Shown here piece by piece: positions 1 to 6,735 of a stretch of 8,978 bases of DNA (the stretch's first letter is position 1; each line of letters begins with the position of its first letter). Position numbers and translations under genes: made by a program. The notes under the pieces were generated by a model. It saw only the letters and a list, made by a program, of their open reading frames with translations. It was not told where the DNA came from and did not search any database. The stretch lies in contig DATMZG010000077.1 of NCBI GenBank assembly GCA_035560415.1, forward strand, positions 1 to 8,978, written 5' to 3'. This stretch comes from DATMXT01 sp035560415 (lineage in GTDB: Bacteria > Bacillota > Clostridia > Oscillospirales > Feifaniaceae).

Positions 1-26
1 AATTTAAAAATAAGGATTTTAACGCA

Positions 27-55
27 TTTCCTCGGCCAATCGGAGGGCCGAGAAA
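27..55. repeat. Inverted repeat 1 of three (hairpin)
   Basis: CTCGGCC at 31-37 pairs perfectly with GGCCGAG at 46-52 around an 8-base loop. TTT at 27-29 can extend the stem with AAA at 53-55 across one bulged C. No T-run follows on the plus strand, so it is not a canonical intrinsic terminator for a gene to the left. It is the first of three successive hairpins before the first gene. Confidence 0.6.
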
Positions 56-61
56 ATCGGT

Positions 62-85
62 CTGTCGAAAAATTTTTTTCGACAG
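62..85. repeat. Inverted repeat 2 of three (AT-centred palindrome)
   Basis: CTGTCGAAAAA at 62-72 is the exact reverse complement of TTTTTCGACAG at 75-85, with only TT between. The near-continuous 24-base palindrome with an A/T core could be a DNA-binding site, one end of a dispersed repeat, or part of a terminator-like structure. The sequence alone does not decide. It abuts repeat 3 with no spacer. Confidence 0.65.
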
Positions 86-118
86 GCACTGCGGCCCTGC
101 CGAGCAGGGCCGCAGTGC
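86..118. repeat. Inverted repeat 3 of three (15-bp perfect GC-rich hairpin)
   Basis: GCACTGCGGCCCTGC at 86-100 pairs perfectly with GCAGGGCCGCAGTGC at 104-118 around a CGA triloop. In RNA this would be a very stable hairpin. It ends 4 bases before the purine-rich AGGAAAGGA (122-130) that is the only ribosome-binding candidate for the first gene. It has no T-run on either side, so termination is not supported. An mRNA-stabilising or translation-modulating role, or a dispersed repeat, is possible. Confidence 0.7.
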
Positions 119-143
119 TGCAGGAAAGGATGTGCCGCTACAC

Positions 144-1028
144 ATGAAGATACTCGTCACAATGCTCATGGACGAACCCCACAAGGCCAAACTCGAGGCC
201 GCGGCCCCCGGGGCCGACTTTGTCTATCTGCCGGCGCAGGAGGTCACAAGAGAGCTGCTTGGGAGCTTCGCCGGCGTCAACGGCTACGACAAGGTCCTGC
301 CCGAGACCACGCTGCTCACGAGCATGACCGGCGCTTTTGGGCTTGCCATCTCGGAGCACATGGTGGCGGTGCTCACCATGCTCTATAAAAAGCTGCACCT
401 CTACCGGGACAACCAAAACCGCGGCGTCTGGCTCGACGAGGGCAAAGTGAAGAAAATTGAGGGCTCGACCGTGCTGGTCGTGGGGCTTGGCGACATCGGC
501 GGCGACTTCGCCCGCCGCATGAAGGCGCTGGGGGCCTATGTGATCGGCGTGCGCCGCGCAAACCCCGAAAAACCCGACTATGTCGACGAGCTGCACCTCT
601 TTGAGGAGCTCGACGAGCTATTGCCGAGGGCCGACGCCGTCACCCTCTCGCTGCCCTCGACGCCGGCCACCCACCACCTCTTTGACGCCGGCAAGCTTGC
701 CAAGATGAAGCCGGGCGCATTTTTAGTCAACGTCGGCCGGGGCGACGCCGTCGTCACCGACGACCTCTGCGACGCGCTGGAGTCGGGACACTTAGGGGGC
801 GCCGCCCTCGACGTGACCGAGCCCGAGCCCCTGCCCGAGGGACACCGGCTCTGGGGCATCCGCTCGGCTGTCGTCACCCCGCACGTGTCGGGCTTTTATC
901 ACCTCGACGAGACCTATGAGCGCTCGGTCCAGATTGCGGCCGAAAACCTGGCCCGCTTTGTCAGCGGGCAGCCGCTCTTAAGCCTTGTCGACCGCGCCAC
1001 CGGCTACCGCAAAACCCCGACTGTCTAA
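144..1028 (+). CDS. D-isomer-specific 2-hydroxyacid dehydrogenase, N-terminal domain apparently shortened
   Basis: This is an NAD(P)-dependent cytosolic enzyme that interconverts a 2-oxo acid and a D-2-hydroxy acid. The 294-residue product has the Rossmann motif GLGDIG at residues 114-119 and the family's catalytic set: Arg199 in NVGRGD, Glu228 in EPEPLP and His247 in TPHVSG. ATG at 144 gives the usual MKILVT start. An in-frame GTG at 132 lies only one base after AGGAAAGGA and is less likely, although the spacing to 144 (13 bases) is long. Oddity: around residues 36-43 the chain passes from VTREL almost directly to SFAGVNGYDK. Relatives, as I remember them, have about 25-30 residues there, covering a GNP-type strand and the LKWLQL strand. 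The frame is open throughout, so this is an internal deletion, not a frameshift. It leads an operon with the next dehydrogenase 34 bases downstream. The exact substrate cannot be read from sequence. Confidence 0.88.
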   Translation: MKILVTMLMDEPHKAKLEAAAPGADFVYLPAQEVTRELLGSFAGVNGYDKVLPETTLLTSMTGAFGLAISEHMVAVLTMLYKKLHLYRDNQNRGVWLDEGKVKKIEGSTVLVVGLGDIGGDFARRMKALGAYVIGVRRANPEKPDYVDELHLFEELDELLPRADAVTLSLPSTPATHHLFDAGKLAKMKPGAFLVNVGRGDAVVTDDLCDALESGHLGGAALDVTEPEPLPEGHRLWGIRSAVVTPHVSGFYHLDETYERSVQIAAENLARFVSGQPLLSLVDRATGYRKTPTV

Positions 1029-1051
1029 ACGGCAGTACACCATATTTTTTC

Positions 1052-1057
1052 GGAGGT
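1052..1057 (+). promoter_or_regulatory. Ribosome-binding site that fixes a TTG start
   Basis: GGAGGT at 1052-1057 lies just upstream of TTG at 1063, with 6 bases after GGAGG. No in-frame ATG lies near it. The upstream in-frame codons back to 985 lie inside the previous gene and have no family similarity, so TTG at 1063 is the start. Confidence 0.85.
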
Positions 1058-1062
1058 GCACA

Positions 1063-2124
1063 TTGACTACCTACCACATCGCCGTCATCCCGGGCGACGG
1101 CATCGGCCCCGAGGTCATCTCGGTCGGCGAAAAAGTGCTCGACGCTGCCGCCCGGCTTGACGGCTCCTTTGCCTTTAAATTCACGCGTTTTCCGTGGGGC
1201 TGCGACTACTATCTCAAAAACGGCGTCATGATGCCCTGCGACGGCATTGACACGCTGTCGGGATTTGACGCCATCCTGCTTGGCGCCGTAGGCCGGCCCG
1301 ACGTGCCCGACCACATCTCGCTGTGGGATTTGCTCTTAAAAATCCGCAAGTCCTTTGACCAGTATGTCAATTTGCGCCCCGTAAAACTTTTGAAAGGCGC
1401 CCCCTGCCCCCTTGCCGGCATAAAAATCGAAGATGTCGACATGATTTTCGTGCGGGAAAACTCCGAGGGCGAGTATGCCGGCAGCGGCGCCTGGCTCTAC
1501 CCCGACACCGGCCACGAGGTCGTCATCCAAAACGGCGTCTTCTCGCGCCACGGCTGTGAGCGGGTCATCCGCTACGCCTTTGAGCTGGCAAAAGCGGAGG
1601 GGCGCACCCTGACCAGCGTCAGCAAGGGCAACGCCTTGAACTACTCCATGGTCTTCTGGGACAAGGTCTTTGGCGAAGTCGCCAGGGAATACCCGACTGT
1701 CGTGACAAAGAAGCTCCTGGTCGACGCCGCCAGCATGTTCATGGTGCGGGATCCCGCCCGCTTTGGCGTCGTCGTCACCTCCAACTTATTTGGCGACATC
1801 CTGACCGACCTGGGCGCCGCCATCGCGGGCGGCATGGGGCTTGCGGCCGGGGCCAATTTGAACCCCGAGCGCAAATACCCCTCCATGTTTGAGCCCATTC
1901 ACGGCTCGGCCCCCGACATCGCGGGGAAAGGCCTTGCCAACCCCCTTGCCACCGTCTGGGCCGCAAGCCAGATGCTCGACCACCTCGGCCACCCCGAAAT
2001 GGGCAAAAAACTGGTCGACGCCATTGAGGACGTGCTGACAGAGGGCAATTTTCTCACGCCGGATATCGGCGGGGCGGCTACGACTGAGGAGGCCGGCGCC
2101 GCGGTGCTGGCCAGGCTCATATGA
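1063..2124 (+). CDS. Tartrate/D-malate dehydrogenase (isocitrate/isopropylmalate dehydrogenase superfamily)
   Basis: This is a metal-dependent, NAD-linked oxidative decarboxylase of the TtuC/DmlA branch, acting in the cytosol on D-malate, tartrate or a similar 2-hydroxy-dicarboxylate. The 353-residue chain is full length. It has the PGDGIGPEV start (10-18), the substrate arginines Arg95, Arg105 and Arg131, Tyr138 in ENSEGEY, Lys188 in SKGNA, and metal ligands Asp221, Asp245 and Asp249. HGSAPDIAGKG (280-290) keeps the Asp (285) that favours NAD over NADP. The segments WGCDYYLKNGVMMP and GAVGRPDVPDHISLWDL match TtuC/DmlA proteins rather than LeuB or Icd, as does FDQYVNLRP. There are no leucine-biosynthesis genes beside it, which also argues against LeuB. 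The stop overlaps the next gene's start (ATGA), implying translational coupling to the transporter. Tartrate versus D-malate preference is not resolved. Confidence 0.9.
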   Translation: MTTYHIAVIPGDGIGPEVISVGEKVLDAAARLDGSFAFKFTRFPWGCDYYLKNGVMMPCDGIDTLSGFDAILLGAVGRPDVPDHISLWDLLLKIRKSFDQYVNLRPVKLLKGAPCPLAGIKIEDVDMIFVRENSEGEYAGSGAWLYPDTGHEVVIQNGVFSRHGCERVIRYAFELAKAEGRTLTSVSKGNALNYSMVFWDKVFGEVAREYPTVVTKKLLVDAASMFMVRDPARFGVVVTSNLFGDILTDLGAAIAGGMGLAAGANLNPERKYPSMFEPIHGSAPDIAGKGLANPLATVWAASQMLDHLGHPEMGKKLVDAIEDVLTEGNFLTPDIGGAATTEEAGAAVLARLI

Positions 2125-3377
2125 CCGAAGAGGCCCGCCGCAGGGCGCTTGTGCTCTTTTTTGCGGTGGTCGCCCTCGCGGCGCTCGCCGCCGGCATGGC
2201 GGAGCCCGTCATGGCGAGCTACTACAAAGAAGCCTATCATGTGACGGCGGTTCAGCGCGGCTTCATTGAGTTTCCGCGGGAGACCCCCGGCATGCTCTGC
2301 GCCGTCCTCATCGCCGCCCTCTCGACTTTGGGCGACATCCGCATTGCGCTGATCTCCCACATTCTGACCGCCATTGGGCTTGGGGTGCTGGGACTTTTCA
2401 CGCCGGCCTACGGCGTCATGCTCACCTTTCTCTTTGTCTACTCCATGGGCACCCACCTCTTCATGCCGGTGCAGGACGCCATCGGCATGTCGCTGGCCGA
2501 GCCCGGCTACGTCGGCCGCCGCATGGGGCAGTACGCCTCAGTCAAAGCGGGGCTGAGCTTTTTTGCGGCGGGTGTCGTCTTTGTCGGCTTTCGCGCCGGC
2601 TTTTTCGACTTCACCCGCACCACAAAGCTCAACTTTGTCATCGGCGGCGCCGCCTCGGTGCTTGCCGCCCTCTTCACGGCGCTGCTGGTTCACACCGTAG
2701 GGCCCCAAACGGCGGCCTCCAAGAAGTTCAAGCTCACTTACCGCAGACAGTATAAATACTATTATCTTTTGACAGTCCTGGGCGGCGTGCAAAAGCAAAT
2801 CGCCCTCGTCTACGGCTCCTGGGTCGTCATTGAACTGCTGGGCAAAGGGGCCGACACCTTGGCGATGCTCTACATTGTGGCGAACTTCCTGTGCATATTC
2901 TTCATGCGGGCGCTGGGCGGCTGGATTGACCGCTTTGGCATCAAAAAGATGATGTTCCTCGACGCCTTCACCTTTATCGGGGTCTACGTCGTCTATGGGC
3001 TTGCGGTCTGGTCCATTGAGGACGCCGCCATCTCCAGAGCCCTCGCGGCCGGCGCCATCTACGTCCTCTTTGTGGCCGACCGGCTCTCGATGCAGGTCGG
3101 CATGGTCAAGTCGGTCTACCTGCGCTCCATCGCATGGGACCCGAAAGAGGTCTCGGCCGTGCTCTCGACGGGTACGAGCTTTGACCACATCGTCACCATT
3201 TTCGCAGGGGCCGCCGGCGGCCTCATCTGGGAGCACTGGGGCAGCCACTGGGTCTTTTTTGTGGCGGCCGCCTTCTCGGTCGGCAACGTCCTCATCGCGG
3301 CCATCGTGAAGCCCGAGGAGGAGCAGGCCTTCGCCGCAAACATGCGAGAACAGCTTGCGGCCAAAGAGAATACATAA
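2121..3377 (+). CDS. MFS transporter, candidate hydroxy-acid permease
   Basis: This is a polytopic inner-membrane protein of 418 residues with about 12 hydrophobic segments in two halves, separated by a basic central loop near residues 199-215 (SKKFKLTYRRQYK). The loop GGWIDRFGIKK near residue 267 resembles the MFS motif A of the second half. An N-terminal RGFIEFPRETPG segment (about 49-60) is family-like but I cannot tie it to a substrate. The ATG lies inside the ATGA overlap with the dehydrogenase stop and has no good ribosome site of its own, so translation is probably by re-initiation. The context suggests it imports the substrate of the two dehydrogenases, or exports their product. That is inference from operon position. 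It is last in the operon and ends at the shared terminator. Confidence 0.88.
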   Translation: MTEEARRRALVLFFAVVALAALAAGMAEPVMASYYKEAYHVTAVQRGFIEFPRETPGMLCAVLIAALSTLGDIRIALISHILTAIGLGVLGLFTPAYGVMLTFLFVYSMGTHLFMPVQDAIGMSLAEPGYVGRRMGQYASVKAGLSFFAAGVVFVGFRAGFFDFTRTTKLNFVIGGAASVLAALFTALLVHTVGPQTAASKKFKLTYRRQYKYYYLLTVLGGVQKQIALVYGSWVVIELLGKGADTLAMLYIVANFLCIFFMRALGGWIDRFGIKKMMFLDAFTFIGVYVVYGLAVWSIEDAAISRALAAGAIYVLFVADRLSMQVGMVKSVYLRSIAWDPKEVSAVLSTGTSFDHIVTIFAGAAGGLIWEHWGSHWVFFVAAAFSVGNVLIAAIVKPEEEQAFAANMREQLAAKENT

Positions 3378-3409
3378 AAAAGAGGGCTTCGGATGAAGCC
3401 CTCTTTTTT
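3376..3409. terminator. Bidirectional intrinsic terminator between convergent operons
   Basis: AGAGGGCTTC at 3381-3390 pairs perfectly with GAAGCCCTCT at 3395-3404 around a GGAT loop. Five A at 3376-3380 and five T at 3405-3409 give a T-run on each strand. The transporter stop TAA (3375-3377) and the DUF5714 stop (TTA at 3408-3410 on the plus strand) sit in the flanking A and T runs, so one structure serves both transcripts. Confidence 0.93.
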
Positions 3410-4106
3410 ATTTTATTGGGAAGTAGGGACAGGCCGCCCCCAGACACTCCCTGTTTTTCGGATAAAGGCTGCAGACCGGCCGGCTGGCCGGCAACGCTAT
3501 GCCTGTGATTTCGCGCGTCCACTCCGCCGCCCGGATGGCGGCCGTAAACGACGTCCGTTTGCAGCACCGCACGCCGCCAAGGGCCGCGATTGCCGAAATG
3601 CACTCGGCCGCCAGCTTTTGCGGCGCCGTCCAGACCGCATCTGTCAGCGGCGTCGCCCCTGTCACGATGGAGGCGTAAATTCCGGCGCCGGCCGCCGCGC
3701 CGCAGACCCCCCAGTAGCCGCAGGTGCCGCCCGGCACTTTGCCGCCCCGCTCGAGGGCGACCGGAATGGCCTTGGCAAGGTCGATGTCGCCGCCGCAGTT
3801 TTTGTAGGCGACAAGCAAGGCGCAGGGCAGGATGGCGTGGTGCTCCGGCCCGTGCATGTGCACCCCGTCCTGCCGAAAGACCGTCTCCAGCAGCCGGATG
3901 GGGTCCCCTTCGGCCGAGGCCGCCATTTTCCTGATATAGCCGGGAAGTCCCGCGGCATGGCAGGCGTCGCAGACAAAATGGCCCCGCTCGCAGACGGCGT
4001 CGGCCTTAAACACTTTGCCGCAGACGGCGCACCTGCGCCGCGCGGGCTCGGTGTAGACGACCGGAGCCCCGCAGATGAGGCATCCCGTCTCGTGGTGTCC
4101 CGTCAT
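3408..4106 (-). CDS. DUF5714 family cysteine-rich putative metal-binding protein
   Basis: The product is 232 residues, probably cytosolic, with no signal peptide and no clear membrane segment. It opens with zinc-ribbon-like pairs: CLIC (9-12), CAVC (26-29) and C39 ... CDAC (46-49). Next come HMHGPEHH (83-90), GTCGYWGVCG (127-136), RCCKR near 176-180, and a Cys-rich tail ECLGAACPYF. About 17 cysteines in total point to zinc or iron-sulfur binding. I recognise this layout as DUF5714; no biochemical role is known to me. The start is ATG at 4106: AGGAGG (plus-strand 4114-4119) is 7 bases upstream, and the codon overlaps the kinase stop by 4 bases. An upstream in-frame extension to 4172 lies inside the kinase gene and is unlikely. 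As third gene of a transporter-kinase operon it may belong to the same pathway, but no function should be assigned. Confidence 0.85.
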   Translation of the reverse strand: MTGHHETGCLICGAPVVYTEPARRRCAVCGKVFKADAVCERGHFVCDACHAAGLPGYIRKMAASAEGDPIRLLETVFRQDGVHMHGPEHHAILPCALLVAYKNCGGDIDLAKAIPVALERGGKVPGGTCGYWGVCGAAAGAGIYASIVTGATPLTDAVWTAPQKLAAECISAIAALGGVRCCKRTSFTAAIRAAEWTREITGIALPASRPVCSLYPKNRECLGAACPYFPIK

Positions 4107-5548
4107 GTCCCGCCCTCCTCTTTTCGCACCGGGCGTGGGAGCGCCTCCCACTTTTCGTACAGCTCGTCCCACTTTCCGGTCTCTTTGGGCTCGTAAACCG
4201 TAAACTGGGTGGAGTCGATGGCCACCTGCCGCACATCCCGCAGCGTTTTGAGCTCCCCTCGCCCCATCAGCTGAAAGAGCAGGTTGCCGTAGGCCGTCGA
4301 CTGGTCAAAGCAGGTGATGACCTGTTTCTTGGTGGCGTTGGCCGTATACTGGCAGAGGAGTTTGTTGTGCATCCCACCGCCGGTCACAAAAATCCGGTCA
4401 TACCGCTTGCCGAGCACCGCTTCCATTTCGGCAAACCGCTGACGGTATTTCAGCGCAAGGCTGACGTTGATGGCAGTCATATATTCCCCCCAGGTCTCCG
4501 GCACCGGCTGGCCGGAGTCACGGCAGTAGTCCTCAATGGCGGACTTGATGTCGGTCGGGATGGAGAAATACTCCCGTATATTGACGTCGAACATCGACCG
4601 GCCAAGCTCTCTACAGCCGGCCGCGGCCGCGTCGAGCTCGGCAAGCGAGGGGTTGCCCAGGTTTTCCCGCAGCAGTTTGAAGAGGCGGCCGCCCGCCGCC
4701 GTGTGGACGTACTGCGTGCGCCCGCAGACCCCGCCCTCATTGTAGAGCCAGGGGTTGTCCGCGATGGCCGGGGCCGGCAGGTCGGCCCCCATCACCGACC
4801 AGGAGCCATTTGAGAGGTATATGAAGTCGTCGTCGGTGCAGGGCATGGCCGCCGCCGCGGCCGACGAGTCGTGGGTGGCCGAGGCGATGAGCCGGATATC
4901 GGTGTCCTCAACTTTTCCCATGCAGGTCCCCGCCTCGACAATTGGGGGCAGGATGGAGGACGGGATGCCGTAGGCCTCGTAGAGCTCCGGAATCCACTGC
5001 CGCGTATAGGGGTCGCAGGTGCTGGAGGTCGAGGCCTCGCTGTACTCCGAGAACTTTGCGCCGCACAGGAAGCAGGCGATCATCTCGGGGATGAAGAGCA
5101 TGGTCTCGATATTCTGAAAAGAGGGGTCCCTGTGGTATTTCATTGAAAAGAGCTTGGCCGGCGGGTTGACCTCCTGGAGCGCCGCCAAAGACCGCCGCTG
5201 AAACTCCGAAACGGGGTAGACCTTGTCCATCTCGGCCACGATGCCCCGGGACTGCGGGTCGTGGTGGTGCCGCAAGGGCCCTGTCGGTTTGCCCTGCCGG
5301 TCGAGAAATCCGACCGCGTTGCCAAAGCCGTCAATGGCGACGGTGTCGACTTTTCCGGCCTTGCGAATGGCCTCTTTTGCGCCTTTATAGAGCTGGAAGA
5401 AGTCCCAGAAATAGCCGGCCCGCGTCTGAATGGGGTCGTTTCCAAACCGGTGCACCTCATGCAGGTTTTGAATGCGCCGGCCGTCAAACTCCCCCATGAA
5501 CGCCTTGCCGCCCGAAGCGCCGAGGTCGATGCCGAGCACTTTAAGCAT
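4103..5548 (-). CDS. FGGY-family carbohydrate kinase, rhamnulokinase-like with altered substrate motifs
   Basis: This cytosolic ATP-dependent sugar or polyol kinase is 481 residues, normal for FGGY kinases. It has the phosphate-1 motif GIDLGASGGK (6-15), EVHRFGN (31-37) typical of RhaB-like members, the catalytic-base motif THDSSAA with Asp227, the NGSWSVMG loop near 250, and the C-terminal ATP motif FVTGGGMHNK near 390. Two pocket motifs depart from rhamnulokinase: the usual DTWGVD is DGFGNA (73-78), and the usual YRD is HHD (95-97). The substrate is therefore probably not L-rhamnulose. No isomerase or aldolase of rhamnose or fucose catabolism lies nearby. ATG at 5548 overlaps the transporter stop by 8 bases; AGGAAG (plus-strand 5555-5560) sits 6 bases upstream. 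It probably phosphorylates whatever the upstream transporter imports. It should not be named rhaB on this evidence. Confidence 0.9.
   Translation of the reverse strand: MLKVLGIDLGASGGKAFMGEFDGRRIQNLHEVHRFGNDPIQTRAGYFWDFFQLYKGAKEAIRKAGKVDTVAIDGFGNAVGFLDRQGKPTGPLRHHHDPQSRGIVAEMDKVYPVSEFQRRSLAALQEVNPPAKLFSMKYHRDPSFQNIETMLFIPEMIACFLCGAKFSEYSEASTSSTCDPYTRQWIPELYEAYGIPSSILPPIVEAGTCMGKVEDTDIRLIASATHDSSAAAAAMPCTDDDFIYLSNGSWSVMGADLPAPAIADNPWLYNEGGVCGRTQYVHTAAGGRLFKLLRENLGNPSLAELDAAAAGCRELGRSMFDVNIREYFSIPTDIKSAIEDYCRDSGQPVPETWGEYMTAINVSLALKYRQRFAEMEAVLGKRYDRIFVTGGGMHNKLLCQYTANATKKQVITCFDQSTAYGNLLFQLMGRGELKTLRDVRQVAIDSTQFTVYEPKETGKWDELYEKWEALPRPVRKEEGGT
4114..4119 (-). promoter_or_regulatory. Ribosome-binding site setting the DUF5714 start
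   Basis: On the minus strand AGGAGG lies 7 bases before ATG at 4106, inside the last codons of the kinase gene. This decides the start against longer in-frame choices. Confidence 0.85.
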
Positions 5549-6728
5549 GCGCCTCTTCCTTTCGGCTCTCCGTGGCGGCTTTTTGCCGGCTCACCATGCG
5601 GTTGGCGGTCTCGGAGAGGGCGAACATGACGCCGCACAGCCCGATAAGCAGCGGTAAAAAGACGTAAAAATTAGTAGCGGTGGAAATTTTTCCGATGAGT
5701 TCGGGGAAAATCGCAAGCCCAAGGCGGGAGATGCCGAGCAACATTCCGAGGTGGGCGGCGGCGTCGGTCTCACCAAAGCGGACCTTCATCTCATGCAGCG
5801 TGCAGGGAAAGACCGGCGCGCAACCAAGTCCGTAGACGGCAAAGCCCAGAGTTCCGTCCCCCGGCAAAAAGAGCAGGAGCAGCCCCGCCAGCATGCCGCA
5901 CATGCCGATGCGAATCATGTTCTTATTTTGAATGACGGCGGTGAGAAAGCCCGAGAGAAACCGGCCCACGGTCATGGCCCCGTAAAAGACCGACACGAGC
6001 AGGGCCGCCCGGGCGGGGTCGACTCCGCGGGAGACCGTCAGGTAGCTGCCGCCCCAGAGGCCAAACCCGAGCTCCACGCCGAAGTAGAGCATGACACATA
6101 TGATGACGACCGGGAACATGGGCTGTCTTACAAACTCCGAAAGGGGCTTTCCCGCCGCCGGCGTCTCCCCCTCAACCGTTTTTTCGGCGGCCGCCGCCCG
6201 CCGCCAGAGCGGAAAGCTGAAGAGCAGCACCCCGAGGATGGCAAGCAGGATGAGGGCGACCCGAAAATAGCCGCCCCGCCATGAGCCGGCCGCAAGGGCC
6301 CCGCTCATGATGACGGGGCCCAGCATGGCGCCGACCCCCCAGCTGCAATTGAGCCAGTTGATTTGCTTTGCGCCAAACCGCCGTGCGACATAGAGGTTGA
6401 CGGCCGAGTCGAGCAGTCCGACGCCAAACCCCAGAGGCAGCGCCATGGCGTAGAGCCACACGGCCGACTTCGCAAGTCCGAATCCCACCAGGGAGGCCGC
6501 CGCAAGCAGGCCTCCAAAGAGGGCGATTTGCTCAGTGCGAAACCGTTTGAGAAGCTGCCCGACAAACAGACAGGTCAAAATCGGCCCTGCCATCATGACC
6601 ATCGAAATGGTGCCGGCAGCGTCCATAGGGGCCCCGGTTGCGGCGCAGATGGCCGTCCAGGCGGAGCCAAGCAGCGAGTTTGGCAGCCCGTTTCCGATAA
6701 AGAGCAGAAAAATAATAAGTAACAGCAT
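5541..6728 (-). CDS. MFS transporter, FucP-like sugar permease type
   Basis: This membrane protein of 395 residues has about 12 hydrophobic segments. The N-terminus MLLLIIFLLF runs straight into the family segment GNGLPNSLLGSAW, equivalent to GLPDSLLG in relatives. GLLDSAVNLYVARRFG and INWLNCSWGVGAMLGP (roughly residues 105-140) match the region of FucP-like sugar permeases that normally reads NWLHxxxGxGAxxGP. The central loop near 185-205 carries RRAAAAEKTVEGE. ATG at 6728 is preferred because it begins exactly at membrane segment 1. A longer in-frame TTG start at 6764 has no ribosome site and would overlap the predicted promoter. No Shine-Dalgarno sequence precedes 6728; see the promoter entry for a possible leaderless mRNA. 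It is the first gene of an operon with the kinase and DUF5714 genes, so it probably imports the kinase substrate. Confidence 0.87.
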   Translation of the reverse strand: MLLLIIFLLFIGNGLPNSLLGSAWTAICAATGAPMDAAGTISMVMMAGPILTCLFVGQLLKRFRTEQIALFGGLLAAASLVGFGLAKSAVWLYAMALPLGFGVGLLDSAVNLYVARRFGAKQINWLNCSWGVGAMLGPVIMSGALAAGSWRGGYFRVALILLAILGVLLFSFPLWRRAAAAEKTVEGETPAAGKPLSEFVRQPMFPVVIICVMLYFGVELGFGLWGGSYLTVSRGVDPARAALLVSVFYGAMTVGRFLSGFLTAVIQNKNMIRIGMCGMLAGLLLLFLPGDGTLGFAVYGLGCAPVFPCTLHEMKVRFGETDAAAHLGMLLGISRLGLAIFPELIGKISTATNFYVFLPLLIGLCGVMFALSETANRMVSRQKAATESRKEEAHA

Positions 6729-6735
6729 GCTTGTT

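Noticed and set aside
86..118. Intrinsic terminator of a gene left of the window
   Set aside because: The stem is strong, but no T-run follows on either strand.
1..130. Promoter for the plus-strand operon
   Set aside because: I could not find a convincing -35/-10 pair with proper spacing; it may lie left of the window.
230..290. Frameshift or pseudogene explanation for the first dehydrogenase
   Set aside because: The reading frame stays open and the motifs on both sides are in the same frame, so a simple in-frame deletion fits better.
1063..2124. Naming the decarboxylating dehydrogenase leuB or icd
   Set aside because: The WGCDYY and PDVPDHISLW segments fit tartrate/D-malate dehydrogenases, and there are no leucine or TCA genes adjacent.
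1899..2456. 185-residue open frame on the minus strand spanning the dehydrogenase/transporter junction
   Set aside because: It crosses two real genes on the opposite strand and has no domain or start signal.
2538..3248. 236-residue open frame on the minus strand
   Set aside because: It is antisense to the plus-strand MFS transporter, with charged low-quality sequence and no family resemblance.
3393..4196. 267-residue open frame on the plus strand
   Set aside because: It is antisense to the DUF5714 gene, begins inside the terminator hairpin, and its composition (Arg, Pro, Ala rich) is typical of a shadow frame.
4103..5548. Naming the kinase rhaB
   Set aside because: The overall fold matches, but two substrate motifs differ and no rhamnose isomerase or aldolase is nearby, so the symbol would overstate the evidence.
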